The notes beneath the pieces were generated by a model. It was not told the origin of the DNA and made no database searches. It saw only the letters and a list, made by a program, of their open reading frames with translations. Position numbers and translations under genes: made by a program. Below are positions 10,016-21,514 of a stretch of DNA of 64,000 bases, piece by piece. This DNA comes from Ipomoea triloba (lineage: Eukaryota > Streptophyta > Magnoliopsida > Solanales > Convolvulaceae), in contig NC_044919.1 in assembly GCF_003576645.1 (NCBI RefSeq), positions 21,457,686 to 21,521,685 on the forward strand. Direction: 5' to 3'. Positions within the stretch are counted from its first letter, which is position 1. Every line of letters starts with the position of its first letter.

Positions 10016-11937
10016 AAAATATAATCTCTGCCTAGTTATTTGTTTGAATATGTATGCAAGTTGAATATTATTATTCTGTTAAATGCATACATATATTTAT
10101 GCTTGCTATTTTTTTTCTAGTATGTATATATATATTTGGTTTCATATATGTATATATATATACGTGAAAATAGAATTATTATTGTTTTTCGAAATATAAA
10201 GAAATAATTTCGAAATAAAAAAATAAATAAATAAATAAATCTATACATACAAACCTATTGCCTATGTTCGCCGGAGAATCGCCGGATTAGTTCTCCGGTC
10301 ACGGTCTCCGTTTGGTGGCGAAGCTTGAGATGGCGGAGGTGGGTGGTGGCAGCGTTCACTGTTGGACGCTGGATATGGCGACGGCGTTGGCATTGCGACG
10401 GAGAGATACGGTAGTGGCGAAGCTGGGATTTCCGGCGACGTCGTTGCTTTGTCTTCTCCTTCAGGCGACACCGGCGACAACGCTCTTCAAGCTCCAACTG
10501 ACGACGGCGAGGCTATGTCTGGCGGACGGAGACGACGAGGAATCCCAGCTCTGGCCGGTTTCTCTTCCTCTCCATTCGGCGCCTCTGTCTCTTTCTCTCC
10601 ACTATTTTGGCTGAAAAATATTACTCCGTATAAAGTAGCAGCTACTAGGTTTGGATAGATTAAAGATAAAGAAGAAGATGTATATGGGTTGTCTTGTCTG
10701 ACTGCGCATATGGAATATATAACAGTATATAAAGCAACTAGGTTTGGTTAATTGAAGATCAATATATGCTGAATTATAATGATGGGTTGTTATGTTGGTT
10801 TGGGTTTGGCCCAATTCGGCCAAGCCCATTATATCTTTAAAAAAAAAAAATTTATAATTGGGCCCATTTGGTTTGTGTAAGACATTAGGTTTTGTTTTAT
10901 ATTTTGGGCTCATTATAATTATAGAATGGCCTATATTTGTTGTTTGGCTCAATTAAGTGAACAAGATTGTTGGATTATTTTTCTTGGACCAAATCAGACC
11001 CATTTCAGCCAGCATTTAATTATATGAATATTTAATTTGAATATTTAATTTGATAATGAGAATTATATTAAATTGCCTTAAGTATTGCAATTTAATTATA
11101 AAGTATGAGTTGATAATATTCATAATCTGAGCATGCTATTTGTATATTTATTGCAATAATTATTTGATTGTTATAATTATACATTTAGAAAAGCATGTTC
11201 TTTAAGGATGAATTTAGAGCCTTTTAGGTCTGAATTAAATGTTTATTATGCATGGTATAGTGCCTTTTAGGTGAATTAGTGCCTTTTAAGGATAGATTAG
11301 GCATATTATCGATCTTCAATTGTGTCTAATTATTGGCACATTAAAGAATCCTAAAAGGATAGTATACCCTATTTAAAGCCTTAACTGTAAGTGAATTTAC
11401 ATTCATATAGGACTTCCAAACTATTGTACATTGAATGTGAGAATGCATGAACCAGGGAAAGTTCTTGGGGAGGAACACTAGTTCTATGGCCCTGGCTTAA
11501 AACGCCTTGCTGGCTGAAATTACCATAGTGTCTTCAGCCATATTGCTACTAGTCCCCTTGCGACCCTACTCTGTCTAAGGAGTTGGTTTTTAAAGGAGCC
11601 TTAGCACCTACCAACTTTCCTGGGAGTATACTTGGGAATTGTTTATCATATGTCAGTACAATTTGTTTGTTAGGCTTTAAATAAATCTNGCCCACAGGCA
11701 ATTATGTATCGGCATACAGTTTGGTAGTTTTGTTATTATGTGTGGAAAATCAAACTATAATCGTACCCATTCCGTTTCCACCATTAAGTTTTGATAGATT
11801 CATTATGCGTAAAAATTTAGCCCACAGGTAATTTTTATGGCATTCAAGTCTATCTTATGCATCATTTACATTGGTAATGTATGCAATTCGGTTCTATGTG
11901 TGCCTCAAAACTGATATGAACCTTTTGGTCTTTACAG
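10016..11937 (+). other. Copia A leader / putative intron with GC-rich island
   Basis: About 1.9 kb between the PBS and Gag without a convincing ORF. 10259-10620 is strikingly GC-rich and CGGCG-rich compared with its surroundings, and open in several frames on both strands, but no protein family is recognisable. The segment ends in a good splice acceptor (CTTTTGGTCTTTACAG, 11922-11937) right where Gag similarity begins. One ambiguous base (n) at about 11689. Confidence 0.6.
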
Positions 11938-12791
11938 CATCTCAATCCGTTACTCATACTGATTTGACCATTCAAATTCCCCAACTCTGTAGTGACAACT
12001 ATAAGGTTTGGAAAGAAAGGATTCTCTTGAATTTAGGGTGGAAAGAGTTGGACTATGCTGTCAATAACAATAAACCACAAATCCCTACAAATTCAAGTAC
12101 ACCTGATGAAATTGCACTATATGAGCGATAGGAGAAATCCAATCGGCTCAGTGTAATTTTGATCAAATCTAATGTTTCGGATTCAGTTCGTGGTATTGTT
12201 GACGCATATACAGATGTCAAGCCCTTGCTTGAGGCCCTTGACGCTCAATATGCCAGCTCAGTGAAGTCTTTAACTAGCACCCTTATTATGAAATTTTCTT
12301 CCCTTCGTTTAAACACTGTTAAGGGTGTACGTGAGTACATTATGAAGTTTCAGGATATAACAAACCAACTGAAAAAACTCGGGGTAGTTTTGCCGGATAC
12401 CTTTGTGGTACATCATGTGTTAAATACACTTCCACATCATTATGAGCCATTTAAAATCTCTTATAACACGCATAAGGAAAATTGGTCTATCGTTGATTTA
12501 ATGACCATGTGTGTTGAAGAGGAGGAAAGGCTTTCAATGGAAATGGGTGAAAGTGTTATGCTTTCCATACCGCAAGGAAAGGGCAAATCTCGTAGTACCA
12601 CTAAGGCTAAGGGAAAAAGCCAACCTCAAGTTGATATAAAGAAGATGCGAAGGTGTTTTTTCTGTAAAAAGAAAGGACACTTTAAGATAGATTGCATCAA
12701 ATTCAAGAAATGGCTTGGGAACAAAGGTAATCTATCCTCATTTGTATGTTATGAATCTAATATGTTTGAAGTTAACACTAATACTTGGTAG
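11938..12791 (+). pseudogene. Copia A gag
   Basis: Frame with codons starting at multiples of three. It reads SQSVTHTDLTIQIPQL, NYKVWKERILLNLGWKELDYA and, after a stop at 12129-12131, EKSNRLSVILIKSNVSDSVR. The UBN2-type copia Gag core follows, and then a zinc knuckle CFFCKKKGHFKIDC (C-x2-C-x4-H-x4-C, about 12654-12695). Gag forms the particle that packages the RNA. The 12129 stop replaces a tryptophan codon (ER-W-EKSNRL in relatives; TGG to TAG). An upstream ATG at 11871 is open, but a spliced start from the 5' LTR (ATGGCTGGAG + CATCTC) fits the frame exactly. A further TAG at 12789-12791 separates gag from protease. Confidence 0.88.
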
Positions 12792-15700
12792 ATTGATTCT
12801 GGATCAACAATCCATATTGCAAATTCCTTATAGGGACTTCAAGCCTTAAGGAAGCCAGTGGGAAGTGAGCAGACTATCTTATCCGGAAACAAGATGGGCT
12901 CACAAGTTGAAGCGGTTGGAACGTGTGAATTAGTATTAAGTAGTGGCTTTGTTTTAATTTTGGAAAAGACCTTTTATGTACCAAGTTTCTCACGAAACTT
13001 GATTTCTGTTTCAAGGCTTGTACCATTAGGATTTTCATTTAAGTTTCAAGACAAGTCTATTGTGATTTTTAATAAATCAACTTGTGTTGGAAATGGTACT
13101 TTGTCTGATGGTCTTTATCGCATTAATCTACAAAGCAATTCTACATGTAATTCTTTACATGTTCATACTGGCACTAAAAGACCAAGTATTAATGAGAATT
13201 CCTATATGTTATGGCATCGGAGATTAGGTCACATCTCTATTGAAAGAATTAAGAAATTAGTAAATGATGGGGTACTTAGTACTCTTGATTATACTGATTT
13301 TGAGACTTGTATAGATTGCATTAAGGGAAAGCAAACAAACAAGTCTAAGAAAGGTGCCACAAGGAGTTCTACCATATTAGAAATCATACATACTGATATA
13401 TGTTGTCCGGATATGGACATGATAAGCCAAAAATATTTTATCACCTTTATTGATGATTATTCACGGTTTACATATATGTATTTGCTTTCTAATAAATATG
13501 AAGCATTGGATGCCTTCAAAACTTTTAAGGCTGAAGTTGAGAACCAATGTGGAAAGCAAATACAAATAGTAAGATCAGATAGAGGTGGTGAATATTATGG
13601 TAGATACACTGAAAATGGACAAACACCTGGTCCTTTTGCTAAGTTTCTTCAAGAACATGGGATTGTCGCCCAATACACCATGCCTGGTTCTCCGGACCAA
13701 AATGGTGTTGCTGAAAGAAGAAACCGAACACTTCTTGACATGGTCAGAAGTATGCTTAGCAACTCAAAACTTCCTAAGTTCTTGTGGATTGAAGCACTGA
13801 AAACGGCTACGTATATATTAAACCGTGTTCCAACTAAGGCTGTCCCAAAGACACCTTTTGAATTGTTTAAAGGTTGGAAACCGAGTTTGCAACATATGCG
13901 TGTTTGGGGATGTCCGTCTGAAGTGCGTATATATAACCCACAAGAAAAGAAGTTGGACCCGAGAACTATAAGTGGTTTCTTTGTTGGATACGCACAGTCC
14001 TCGAAGGGTTACAGATTTTACTGTCCATCTCATTCTACTAGGTTTGTGGAATCAAGAAATGCCAAATTTCTTGAAGATGATTTGATTAGTGGGAGGGATC
14101 GGTTCAAGGATTTAATTCCTACTCAAGAACATAATGAACTCCATCCTTCTACATCATTAGATAGGTTGATACTAGATCAAAATACCCCTCAGGATCACAC
14201 GGGTATTGAACAACCTATTGATGAAATTCAACAAAATGCTGAGATTATTCCAGTAGATCAACCAATTCAGGAAATTCTTGAAGAGGAAGTTGAACCATCA
14301 ACTCTTCAAAGAGAAGGTAGTCCAGCATTAAGAAGATCTACTCGAATTAGAAAATCGGCAATTCCTAGTGATTATATAGTGTATTTACAAGAAAGCAATG
14401 TTGGAGAAACAAATGATCCTGAAACCTTTTCACAAGCCATAAGTTGTAAGGAATCTGATTTATGGTATGAAGCCATGAAAGATGAAATGAGTTCCATGCG
14501 GAGCAATGATGTTTGGGACCTTGTAGAGTTGCCTAATGATGCCAAGGCTATTGGCTGTAAATGGGTCTATAAAACCAAAAGAGACTCATTAGGCAACATT
14601 GAAAGATACAAGGCTAGACTTGTTGCTAAAGGATTCACTCAGCAAGAAGGAATCGATTACACAGAGACATTTTTTCCTGTGTCAAAGAAAGATTCACTTC
14701 GTATCATTTTGGCTTTAGTTGCACACTTCAATTTTGAACTGCAACAAATGGATGTGAAAACAGCATTCCTTAACGGTGATCTAGAAGAGGAGGTTTATAT
14801 GAAACAACCTGAAGGTTTCTCTTCTAGTAAAGGTGAGCATTTGGTTTGCAAGCTCAAGAAGTCCATTTACGGATAAAAACAAGCCTCCCGCCAATGGTAT
14901 ATAAAATTTGATGGGATTATTTCTTCATATGGTTTTGTTGAAAGTCCAATAGATAATTGTATATACCAAAAGGTAAGTGGGAGTAAAATATGTTTTCTTG
15001 TTTTATATGTGGACGACATTTTACTTGCAACAAATGATAAAAGGATGCTACATGAGGTAAAGCAATTTCTTTCTAATAATTTTGATATGAAGGATATGGG
15101 CGAGGCATCTTATGTCATTGGCATAAAGATCCATAGAGATAGATCACGTGGTGTTTTGGGTCTATCACAAGAAGCCTATATTAACAAAATTTTAGAAAGA
15201 TTTCGGATGAAGGATTGCTCACCAAGTGTTGCTCCTATTGCGAAGGGAGATAAGTTGAGTTTGGATCAATGTCCAAAGAATGATTTTGAAAGAGAATCCA
15301 TGAAGGATATTCCATATGCTTCAGTTGTTGGTAGTCTTGGTTATGTCCAAGTCTGTACCAGACCAGACATTGCCTTTGCTGTGGGAATGCTAGGTCGATA
15401 TCAAAGTAATCCGGGTTTAGACCACTGGAGAGCTGCAAAGAAGGTTATGCGGTATCTTAAGGGTACCAAAGATCATATGCTCGTGTTTAAGCAGACGGAT
15501 CTATTGGACGTCATTGGGTATTCTGATTCAGACTTTGCCGGTTGTGTTGATTCACGAAAATCAACATCAGGGTACATCTTTATCATGGCCGGTGGGGCTA
15601 TATCATGGAGAAGTGTTAAACAAACTTTAATTGCCACTTCTACCATGGAAGCCGAGTTTGTTTCATGCTTTGAGGCAACTTCACAAGGTGTATGGCTAAA

Positions 15701-15986
15701 GAATTTCATCTCTGGGCTTAGAATCATGAATTCTATATCTAAGCCGTTAAAAGTTTACTGTGATAACTCAGCTGCTGTCTTCCTAGCTAAAAATAATAAA
15801 AGTGGAAGTCGAAGTAAACACATCGACATTAAGTTTTTAGCTATCAGGGAGCGCATTAAAGAGAAAGTTGTGGTCATTCAGCATATTAGTACTGAGTTGA
15901 TGCTAGCAGATCCTTTGACTAAAGGCATGCCTCCATTTAAATTCAAGGATCTTGTTGAAAAAATGGGACTTTCGTCCACTTTGTAA
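12792..15986 (+). pseudogene. Copia A pol: protease, integrase, RT, RNase H
   Basis: Same frame as gag. Protease active site IDSGST at 12792. GAG-pre-integrase and HHCC zinc finger with LWHRRLGH (about 13210) and CIDC (about 13308). Integrase DDE residues in EIIHTD, VRSDRGGEYYG and NGVAERRNRTLL (about 13390-13730). RT from about 14550 with GCKWVYKTKR, YKARLVAKGFTQ, QMDVKTAFLNGDL and catalytic YVDDILLA at 15006. RNase H with SDSDFAGCVDS, STMEAEF, VYCDNSAAVFLA and KHIDIK; the protein ends at 15986. Stops at 12831-12833 (CAG to TAG likely) and 14874-14876 (IYG-stop-KQAS, normally L). No frameshift. Without the stops the gag-pol frame would be about 1350 codons, normal for copia. Confidence 0.93.
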
Positions 15987-16252
15987 TTTGTATATATATA
16001 CATTCAGTTTTAATGAAATTCTTTTGCATATGGAAATTTTCTCAAATGTGTACACTTTAATTTGTTGAGAAATACTTCAGTTGGATTAGAAATAAACATA
16101 TGGTTTATTTCATGAAGTTTTATTTCCTAATTAAGTGCTTGAAGGCAATTTACATTTGATCATAATGGATACTACTCGCACTAATGAGGACATATCATTA
16201 TGGTTAGTGTTATCTTGTACTTTGAGTTTGATATTTGCACCAAGTGGGAGAA
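15987..16252 (+). other. Copia A 3' untranslated region and polypurine tract
   Basis: AT-rich non-coding DNA between the pol stop and the 3' LTR. It ends in the polypurine tract AAGTGGGAGAA (16242-16252), the plus-strand primer position typical of copia. Confidence 0.85.
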
Positions 16253-16643
16253 TGTAAGGACATTAATGAAAAGGACAAAAGGGTGGGTTTACTAAACCTA
16301 TCCTCACCTTTAATTAGGGATCCACTAACTTCATTATTGCCTTGAATTAGGGATCCATTGTCTCCCCATTATCTGTCATTATTATCCTTATCCAGAAAGT
16401 GGTGCAAATAATTAAAGAAGGAAATTTCAGGATTAGTGCATTGATGGAATGCAACTATATAAAGCCATCTAATCCCCTCACTGCTTGACATTAAGTCTCA
16501 TACACCATCTGAGGGAGTTGAGTCAAGTGAGAGAAAAATAATCAGGAAGCTCAAACATCTGGAGCAGTTCAGGCAATCATCAAACAAATAACTATGGCTG
16601 GAGGTTAGATCCTATATACTTCAGTTCAATTTTTATTCTTACA
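16253..16643 (+). repeat. Copia A 3' LTR
   Basis: 391 bp, same length as the 5' LTR, two substitutions, begins TGTAAGGACA directly after the polypurine tract and ends TTCTTACA before CTTCT. Confidence 0.96.
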
Positions 16644-16648
16644 CTTCT
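16644..16648. repeat. Copia A target-site duplication, right
   Basis: CTTCT, matching 9606-9610. Confidence 0.9.
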
Positions 16649-16745
16649 CCCATTGGAGATTCCGTGGTCGTTTTCGTTTTCTTGTAATGAGCTCAAGGAG
16701 GTCATGTTCTTCGCTATGTCGTCGAGAGATATTTTTCTTCGCCAT
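16649..16745 (-). pseudogene. LINE B ORF1 N-terminus
   Basis: The minus strand from ATG at 16745 reads MAKKNISRRHSEEHDLLELI, then TRKRKRPRNLQWEK up to the copia junction, and the reading resumes at 9610. The basic, highly charged start followed (9560-9005) by DUF4283 fits a plant LINE ORF1. This places the 5' end of LINE B near 16750 and shows that copia A inserted inside its Gag. The part right after the junction carries stops. Confidence 0.6.
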
Positions 16746-16759
16746 TATAACTGCATATA

Positions 16760-17790
16760 AATTAAATTAGTGCATTTACACTAATACATATAAACTTATA
16801 CATCATTTAATCAATTCACACCTCTAGTTCCAAATTCTAACAAAAAATAATTAATATATTTACACTTACGGCATAATAATTATAATAATTTTTTTCTTTT
16901 GTCATTATTTATTTTCATAAAAATAACCTTTTTGTAATGAATTTAATAAATTTTTTTTAACAATTTAATAACAATAAACAAAAATGCTAAAGATGAAATT
17001 ACATACAAACTTTCACGTATATTTTGTTTCATATCACTTGTACTACAAATAAATAGTAGCTTTGAATAGCTCAAGTTATGAGCCTAGCCCACTCAATTTT
17101 GAGTTATCCCATTCCGACTATTAAACTTATTGATATTGTACTAATCGGAAACTTTTTACTAAGTTAACTTCTTTTTTGCTACAATCCTTAAAATTTTTAA
17201 TCTTATCATGTATTCATGTCTGCCTATTAGTTTCGAACAAAGATTAATATCCCTAATAATGAGGTAAGATTAGAAGGGAAATACAACATTATTCTTTTAA
17301 AAACCATTCTATAAAATCTCACATTATTTTAAAAATCTTACCTTTTGAAGAACCAAACTATGATATAATATCTTATCACACAAACTATGATATAATATAA
17401 TATTTAATGCTCATAATAACAATATTGTATAATATATCTAAATCAAACACGGATTTTATTGTCAAATTTGTCATTTAAATTTTTAGGAAGGTAGTAACAC
17501 TTTGAATAGCTAATGCCAACATGGCTTTGCCAAATGATTTTTTTTTAAATATAAATAGTAGTTTCAAGTTTTTTAACTTTTAAAAATATAGCAAACACTA
17601 CTATTCTTGACCTTTTTTTTTGTATTTTTTATTTTAATAATAAATATAAATATTAGTATTAGTATTATATTATATCTTGAGAATGAGTTGAAATGGTAGA
17701 AATGTAGAAAAAATAATAGAGAACTATAAATATGTTGATATGCTAGTAAAGTTTTCTTTCAAAAGGGAAAAAAATTACAACTAAGAGGAG
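16760..17790. other. AT-rich intergenic DNA
   Basis: No gene, RNA gene or repeat boundary recognised. Confidence 0.55.
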
Positions 17791-17802
17791 TGTTTATTGC
17801 GC

Positions 17803-17866
17803 TTGAGTATTTTTCAAGGAACTAAAATTTCTAAGAGTATTTTTCAAGGAACTAAAATTTCTAAAA
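17803..17866. repeat. Tandem duplication of a ~36-bp unit
   Basis: GAGTATTTTTCAAGGAACTA followed by AAATTTCTA occurs twice in a row. The short ORF across it is a by-product. Confidence 0.8.
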
Positions 17867-18274
17867 TGTTGATGAAAATCGAATTAAACTGTGTTTTGTT
17901 CATAAAAAAAATATATTTTCCAATGGAATTTCAATTCCTCAAATATGATAACAAAATTTTCTTGGCTTGTCATATCTTTTTGCCACAACCATTGGGAACA
18001 AAGTTTAACATAGGAAGACATTTTACCTCATATGACTGTGTTATTACACAAATATTTATTATTTTTATTATCATTATTATTATTGTGTAGGACATATTAG
18101 TCTTTATACTTATTATTTTTTACCATTCTAAACCCAATCAAATAATAAATTAATATTTCTAATAATTTATTTTTAATCAATCAAATAACGGAATTAATAT
18201 TCTGATTTTTTTTTAGAATTTAAATTTATTTTTCGTAAACCAAGCGAAGTACAAAAGTAAAAACATTGAAGCAA

Positions 18275-18460
18275 AACAATTATTATTGTGTGGACCATGG
18301 TCCACACTGCTATGCGGACCATATTATTAAATAATATATATTTTGTATACAAATAATATATTTTTGGTATATTAAAAATATACATTGTATTAATAAAATA
18401 TACTTTTTATTATGATCTATACAGCAGTGTGAATTATAATCCACATATTTGGCCAAGCCA
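18275..18460. mobile_element. Foldback element with GGACCATGGTCC palindrome
   Basis: Starts with a perfect 20-bp palindrome GTGTGGACCATGGTCCACAC (about 18290-18309) and ends near CAGCAGTGTGAATTATAATC. The interior is built from AT-rich near-inverted segments. It shares its core GGACCATGGTCCACA with the element at 43316-43585, so both belong to one family; the right end here is decayed. Confidence 0.55.
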
Positions 18461-18759
18461 ACAGTGGTGGACCGGAAGTGGGGGCCAGTAGAGGCCCATT
18501 GTCCGGTGTGATGTCAACTCGATTGGGCCTGCGTGCGCTGCCATGTCTCACTCCTGTCCTTGTCATCATATACACGTGCCGCCCTACAATTCACAACACT
18601 CCAAATTATGGCTGTCAACTCTGCTATTTTAAATGCTAGTTTTGTTGTACGATATTTTCTTTTTTATTCACTTATTTTTCAATTCATGAAATAAAAAATT
18701 ACGGAGTATTTGAAGTTTAAATGATTTTTTTAAATAAAGTTATCAAGGGGCCTTATTAT

Positions 18760-18930
18760 AAATGACAAGTGAGCTCTCTTTGTGGGGAGAAATTTCGGGA
18801 GAATCTGGGTTCAATTCTCACAAGTGACGATTCCTCCTGGGCCAGCTCCTGTGCCTCTCGGAGCGAACGTGGGTGGACCCCGGACAGTTAAACGGACGGA
18901 GAGAAAGGCCCTGTAAATTTACCAAAACAA
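18760..18930 (+). repeat. SINE-like segment (candidate)
   Basis: GTGAGCTCTCTTTGTGGGG is followed by GGGTTCAATTCTC, which resembles the A and B boxes of a tRNA-derived polymerase III promoter, then a GC-rich body to about 18920. No poly(A) tail or target duplication is clear. It could also be another repeat type. Confidence 0.35.
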
Positions 18931-19537
18931 TAAATGACAACAATAGGTAATTTATATCATGAATTAGGATCCACATAGTATTATGAACCCTGAATTAAAA
19001 CGACAAGGCACATAATTCATACTTTTAAAGTATAAAATTTCATAACACATAGACACAAATAATCACAACACAAGATTCATACACATGGTATTGATTTACT
19101 TATTTTACAAATTTGAGGTACATAATTTGTGTCCATAAGTATAGAATTACACATTACACAATACAAAACACAAAGATTCCACAGTAGTGAATATCAAGTC
19201 ATCCATACACAAAACAACAATGCCATGACATGGATTCCACAGTAGTGAATACAAAACACAAAGATTCCACATAATTCATACTTCCAAATTTGAGTAGACT
19301 GTGAACACTAATTCATGGTATAAAGATTAACAATAATACAAGTAATGAAAACAATCATGGGAAAACCGCAAAAGTATTTTCGTAGTGAATATCTTGAAAA
19401 TAATCGACAATAATAATGAGGTTATGATGGTAAGTACAATAGGTAGATAGTGTTTGGTTAAAACTTAAAAGTATGTGAAATTGGAGTTTATAGATAACTA
19501 GTGGTAGGGTAATTACTCATTTACTAATAATAAAAAA

Positions 19538-20463
19538 GGGAAAATGGCATCTTTAGTCCTTGAGTTATAGAGGTAGTGTAGACTCAGTCCCTGAGTTATG
19601 ACCGTATGCGAGTTTAGTCCCTCAGTTATTCGCGAAATGGCGAGTTTAGTCCCTGGCCATTAAATTCGACGAAAAAATTTAAAAATATTCAAAATTTGAG
19701 AGGTAAAATAGGAAATTCACATTTTATTATTCTTCTTATATCAAAACCACTTTTACAACATTATTTTTCACTTCTTAGCCTATTTATTTTCAAGATTTTT
19801 CATTTTTAAAAGCATTTCAATAATTTTCAAATGACTTGTTAGGAACCTAGCTCTCGTATAACACACTTAAGACTTAGCACAAACAAAGAAACACATGATC
19901 ATTATATTTAGATGTATGAAACACACTATTCTAACAAGTTAATTTTATTTTTTTTACTAAGCAACAAATGTAATAAAATTAAAACTTTTGAGATTTTTTT
20001 ACACACTATCCTATCTCAAAAGTTTTAACTTTATTACATTTGTTGCTTAGTAAAAAAATAAAAACTTGTTAGGATAGTGTGTTTCATACACCTAAATACA
20101 ATGATCATGCATTTCTTTATTTGTGCTAAGTTTTAAGTGTGTTATACGAGAGTTAGGTTCCTAACAAGTCATTTGAAAGTTAAAAATGCTTTTAAAATTA
20201 AAGAATCTTGAAAATAATTAGGCTAAGAAGTGAAAAATAATATTGTAAAAGTGGTTTTGATATAAGAAGCAGAATAAAATGTGAATTTCCTATTTTATCC
20301 CTCAAATTTTGATTATTTTTTAATTTTTTCGTCAAATTTAATAGCCAGGGACTAAACTCGCCACTTCGCGAATAACTGAGGGACTAAACTCGCATACAGC
20401 CATAACTCAGGGACTGAGTGTACACTACCCCTATAAATCAGGGACTAAAGATGCCATTTTCCC
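19538..20463. mobile_element. 926-bp foldback element, arms ~450 bp
   Basis: Begins GGGAAAATGGCATCTTTAGT and ends with its complement ACTAAAGATGCCATTTTCCC. Nearly the whole element is one inverted repeat: GTTATTCGCGAAATGGCGAG, CTCTCGTATAACACACTTAA and GATCATTATATTTAG on the left return as complements on the right, meeting near 20000. A transcript would fold into a very long hairpin. There is no protein-coding content. The ends resemble those of the Mutator-like foldbacks further right. No target duplication is visible because the right end abuts an hAT-like MITE. Confidence 0.85.
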
Positions 20464-20732
20464 TTTGGTAAATAATCAGCCTATCAGCCAATTTTGACTT
20501 ATTTGATCACTATTAGTTGTTTGGTTAATAAGCTTTTTGTAACTCTAAAATACTAAAATTCAAAAGGCTACTCAAAGTAGCCTTTTCAATTAGCTTTTTG
20601 AGAGAAAAAATTATACCAAACAGTTATCAGCTAACAGCTAATCTATCAAACAACTTTTTACAATCTGCTAATGTTATTAACAAATCATACATTCTAACCC
20701 AATCAGCCAACAGTCATTTACCAAACAGGGCC
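20464..20732. mobile_element. hAT-like MITE, copy 1
   Basis: Runs from TTTGGTAAATAATCAGCC to CATTTACCAAACAGGGCC; the ends are imperfect inverted repeats (GGCCCTGTTTGGTAAATG type). It is about 85% similar by eye to 22577-22814 in the same orientation, including GGCTACTCAAAGTAGCC and TTAGCTTTTTGA. The left terminus is cut short by the foldback at 19538-20463. No ORF. Confidence 0.8.
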
Positions 20733-20735
20733 TAT

Positions 20736-20824
20736 ATATTTTAAATTTGCTTATTTGACCTTTATCCCAATAACTAATAATTGTAGTTATTGGGATAAAG
20801 GTCAAATAAGCGAATTTAAAATAT
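20736..20824. repeat. Near-perfect 40-bp-arm hairpin
   Basis: 20736-20775 and 20785-20824 are reverse complements except for one position, with a 9-base loop. It sits immediately after the hAT-like MITE. The size fits a short palindromic MITE or a small-RNA-type precursor. Confidence 0.8.
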
Positions 20825-20829
20825 TTTTT

Positions 20830-21510
20830 TTTTATTTCAGAAAAACGAATTTCTCTTTATAAATTTTATTTTACAGACTTTAAGAAAATATACTCCGTAA
20901 TATGAATTTCTATATTACACTCATATACCATTATTATGTAAGAGAAATTGAGTCATAATACTAATTATTTTCAAAATTTTATTTTCCACCGATAAATAAT
21001 ATAATGAATATTTAAAGGGATTTTTTTTCATAAAATTTATATTCAATTCATCCTCAGTTCTTTTAAATAAACTTATAAATCAACTATTAAATTTTTTGTC
21101 AAGAACATAATTCTCAAAAATTTTATTGCATTGCAATTTTAATCATGTCACATTGCATTTTTAAGCTTTAAATTATAGATAAAAAAAAAATTTTGTTTTC
21201 AAAAAAAATTCCTTTTAATTATTCTTTATGAGAAGATCAAAACTGGAACATGATTACAAATTCAAAAATTATTTATGCCCATATTAAATAGTTAAGGACT
21301 AAATTTATTATTTAATAATAGAAAAAATTCTATCTCATATTTTCGTGTAATCAACATTACAACAAACTCAATAGTTACTTGGAATCATCAATGTGAAATT
21401 TTTTTATGAGAAAAATTGTAATTTATAATTATCCATAATATGCCAATTATCAATGTGACTCCTAAATTATTAGTGGTGTATAAATGTTGTCCCTCAATTT
21501 ACAAAATGGT
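20830..21510. other. AT-rich intergenic DNA
   Basis: No gene or clear element. Many A and T runs and stops in all frames. Confidence 0.5.
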
Positions 21511-21514
21511 ACAC

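Larger units (their letters stand above)
9611..16643 (+). mobile_element. Copia A: near-complete Ty1/copia retrotransposon
   Basis: 7033 bp from TGTAAGGACA to TTCTTACA. It has two 391-bp LTRs, a primer-binding site, Gag, protease, integrase, RT and RNase H in copia order on the plus strand, a polypurine tract and a 5-bp target duplication. It is inserted in the Gag region of LINE B. The LTRs differ at two positions only (T/C in CACCATnTGAGG and G/A near the 3' end), so the insertion is recent. The internal frame holds four nonsense codons and no frameshift. The untranslated leader between PBS and Gag is unusually long (about 1.9 kb). Confidence 0.96.

Noticed and set aside
10312..10658. Overlapping ORFs of 80-100 codons on both strands
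   Set aside because: High GC removes stops in every frame; no family pattern in any of them. Recorded only as a GC-rich island.
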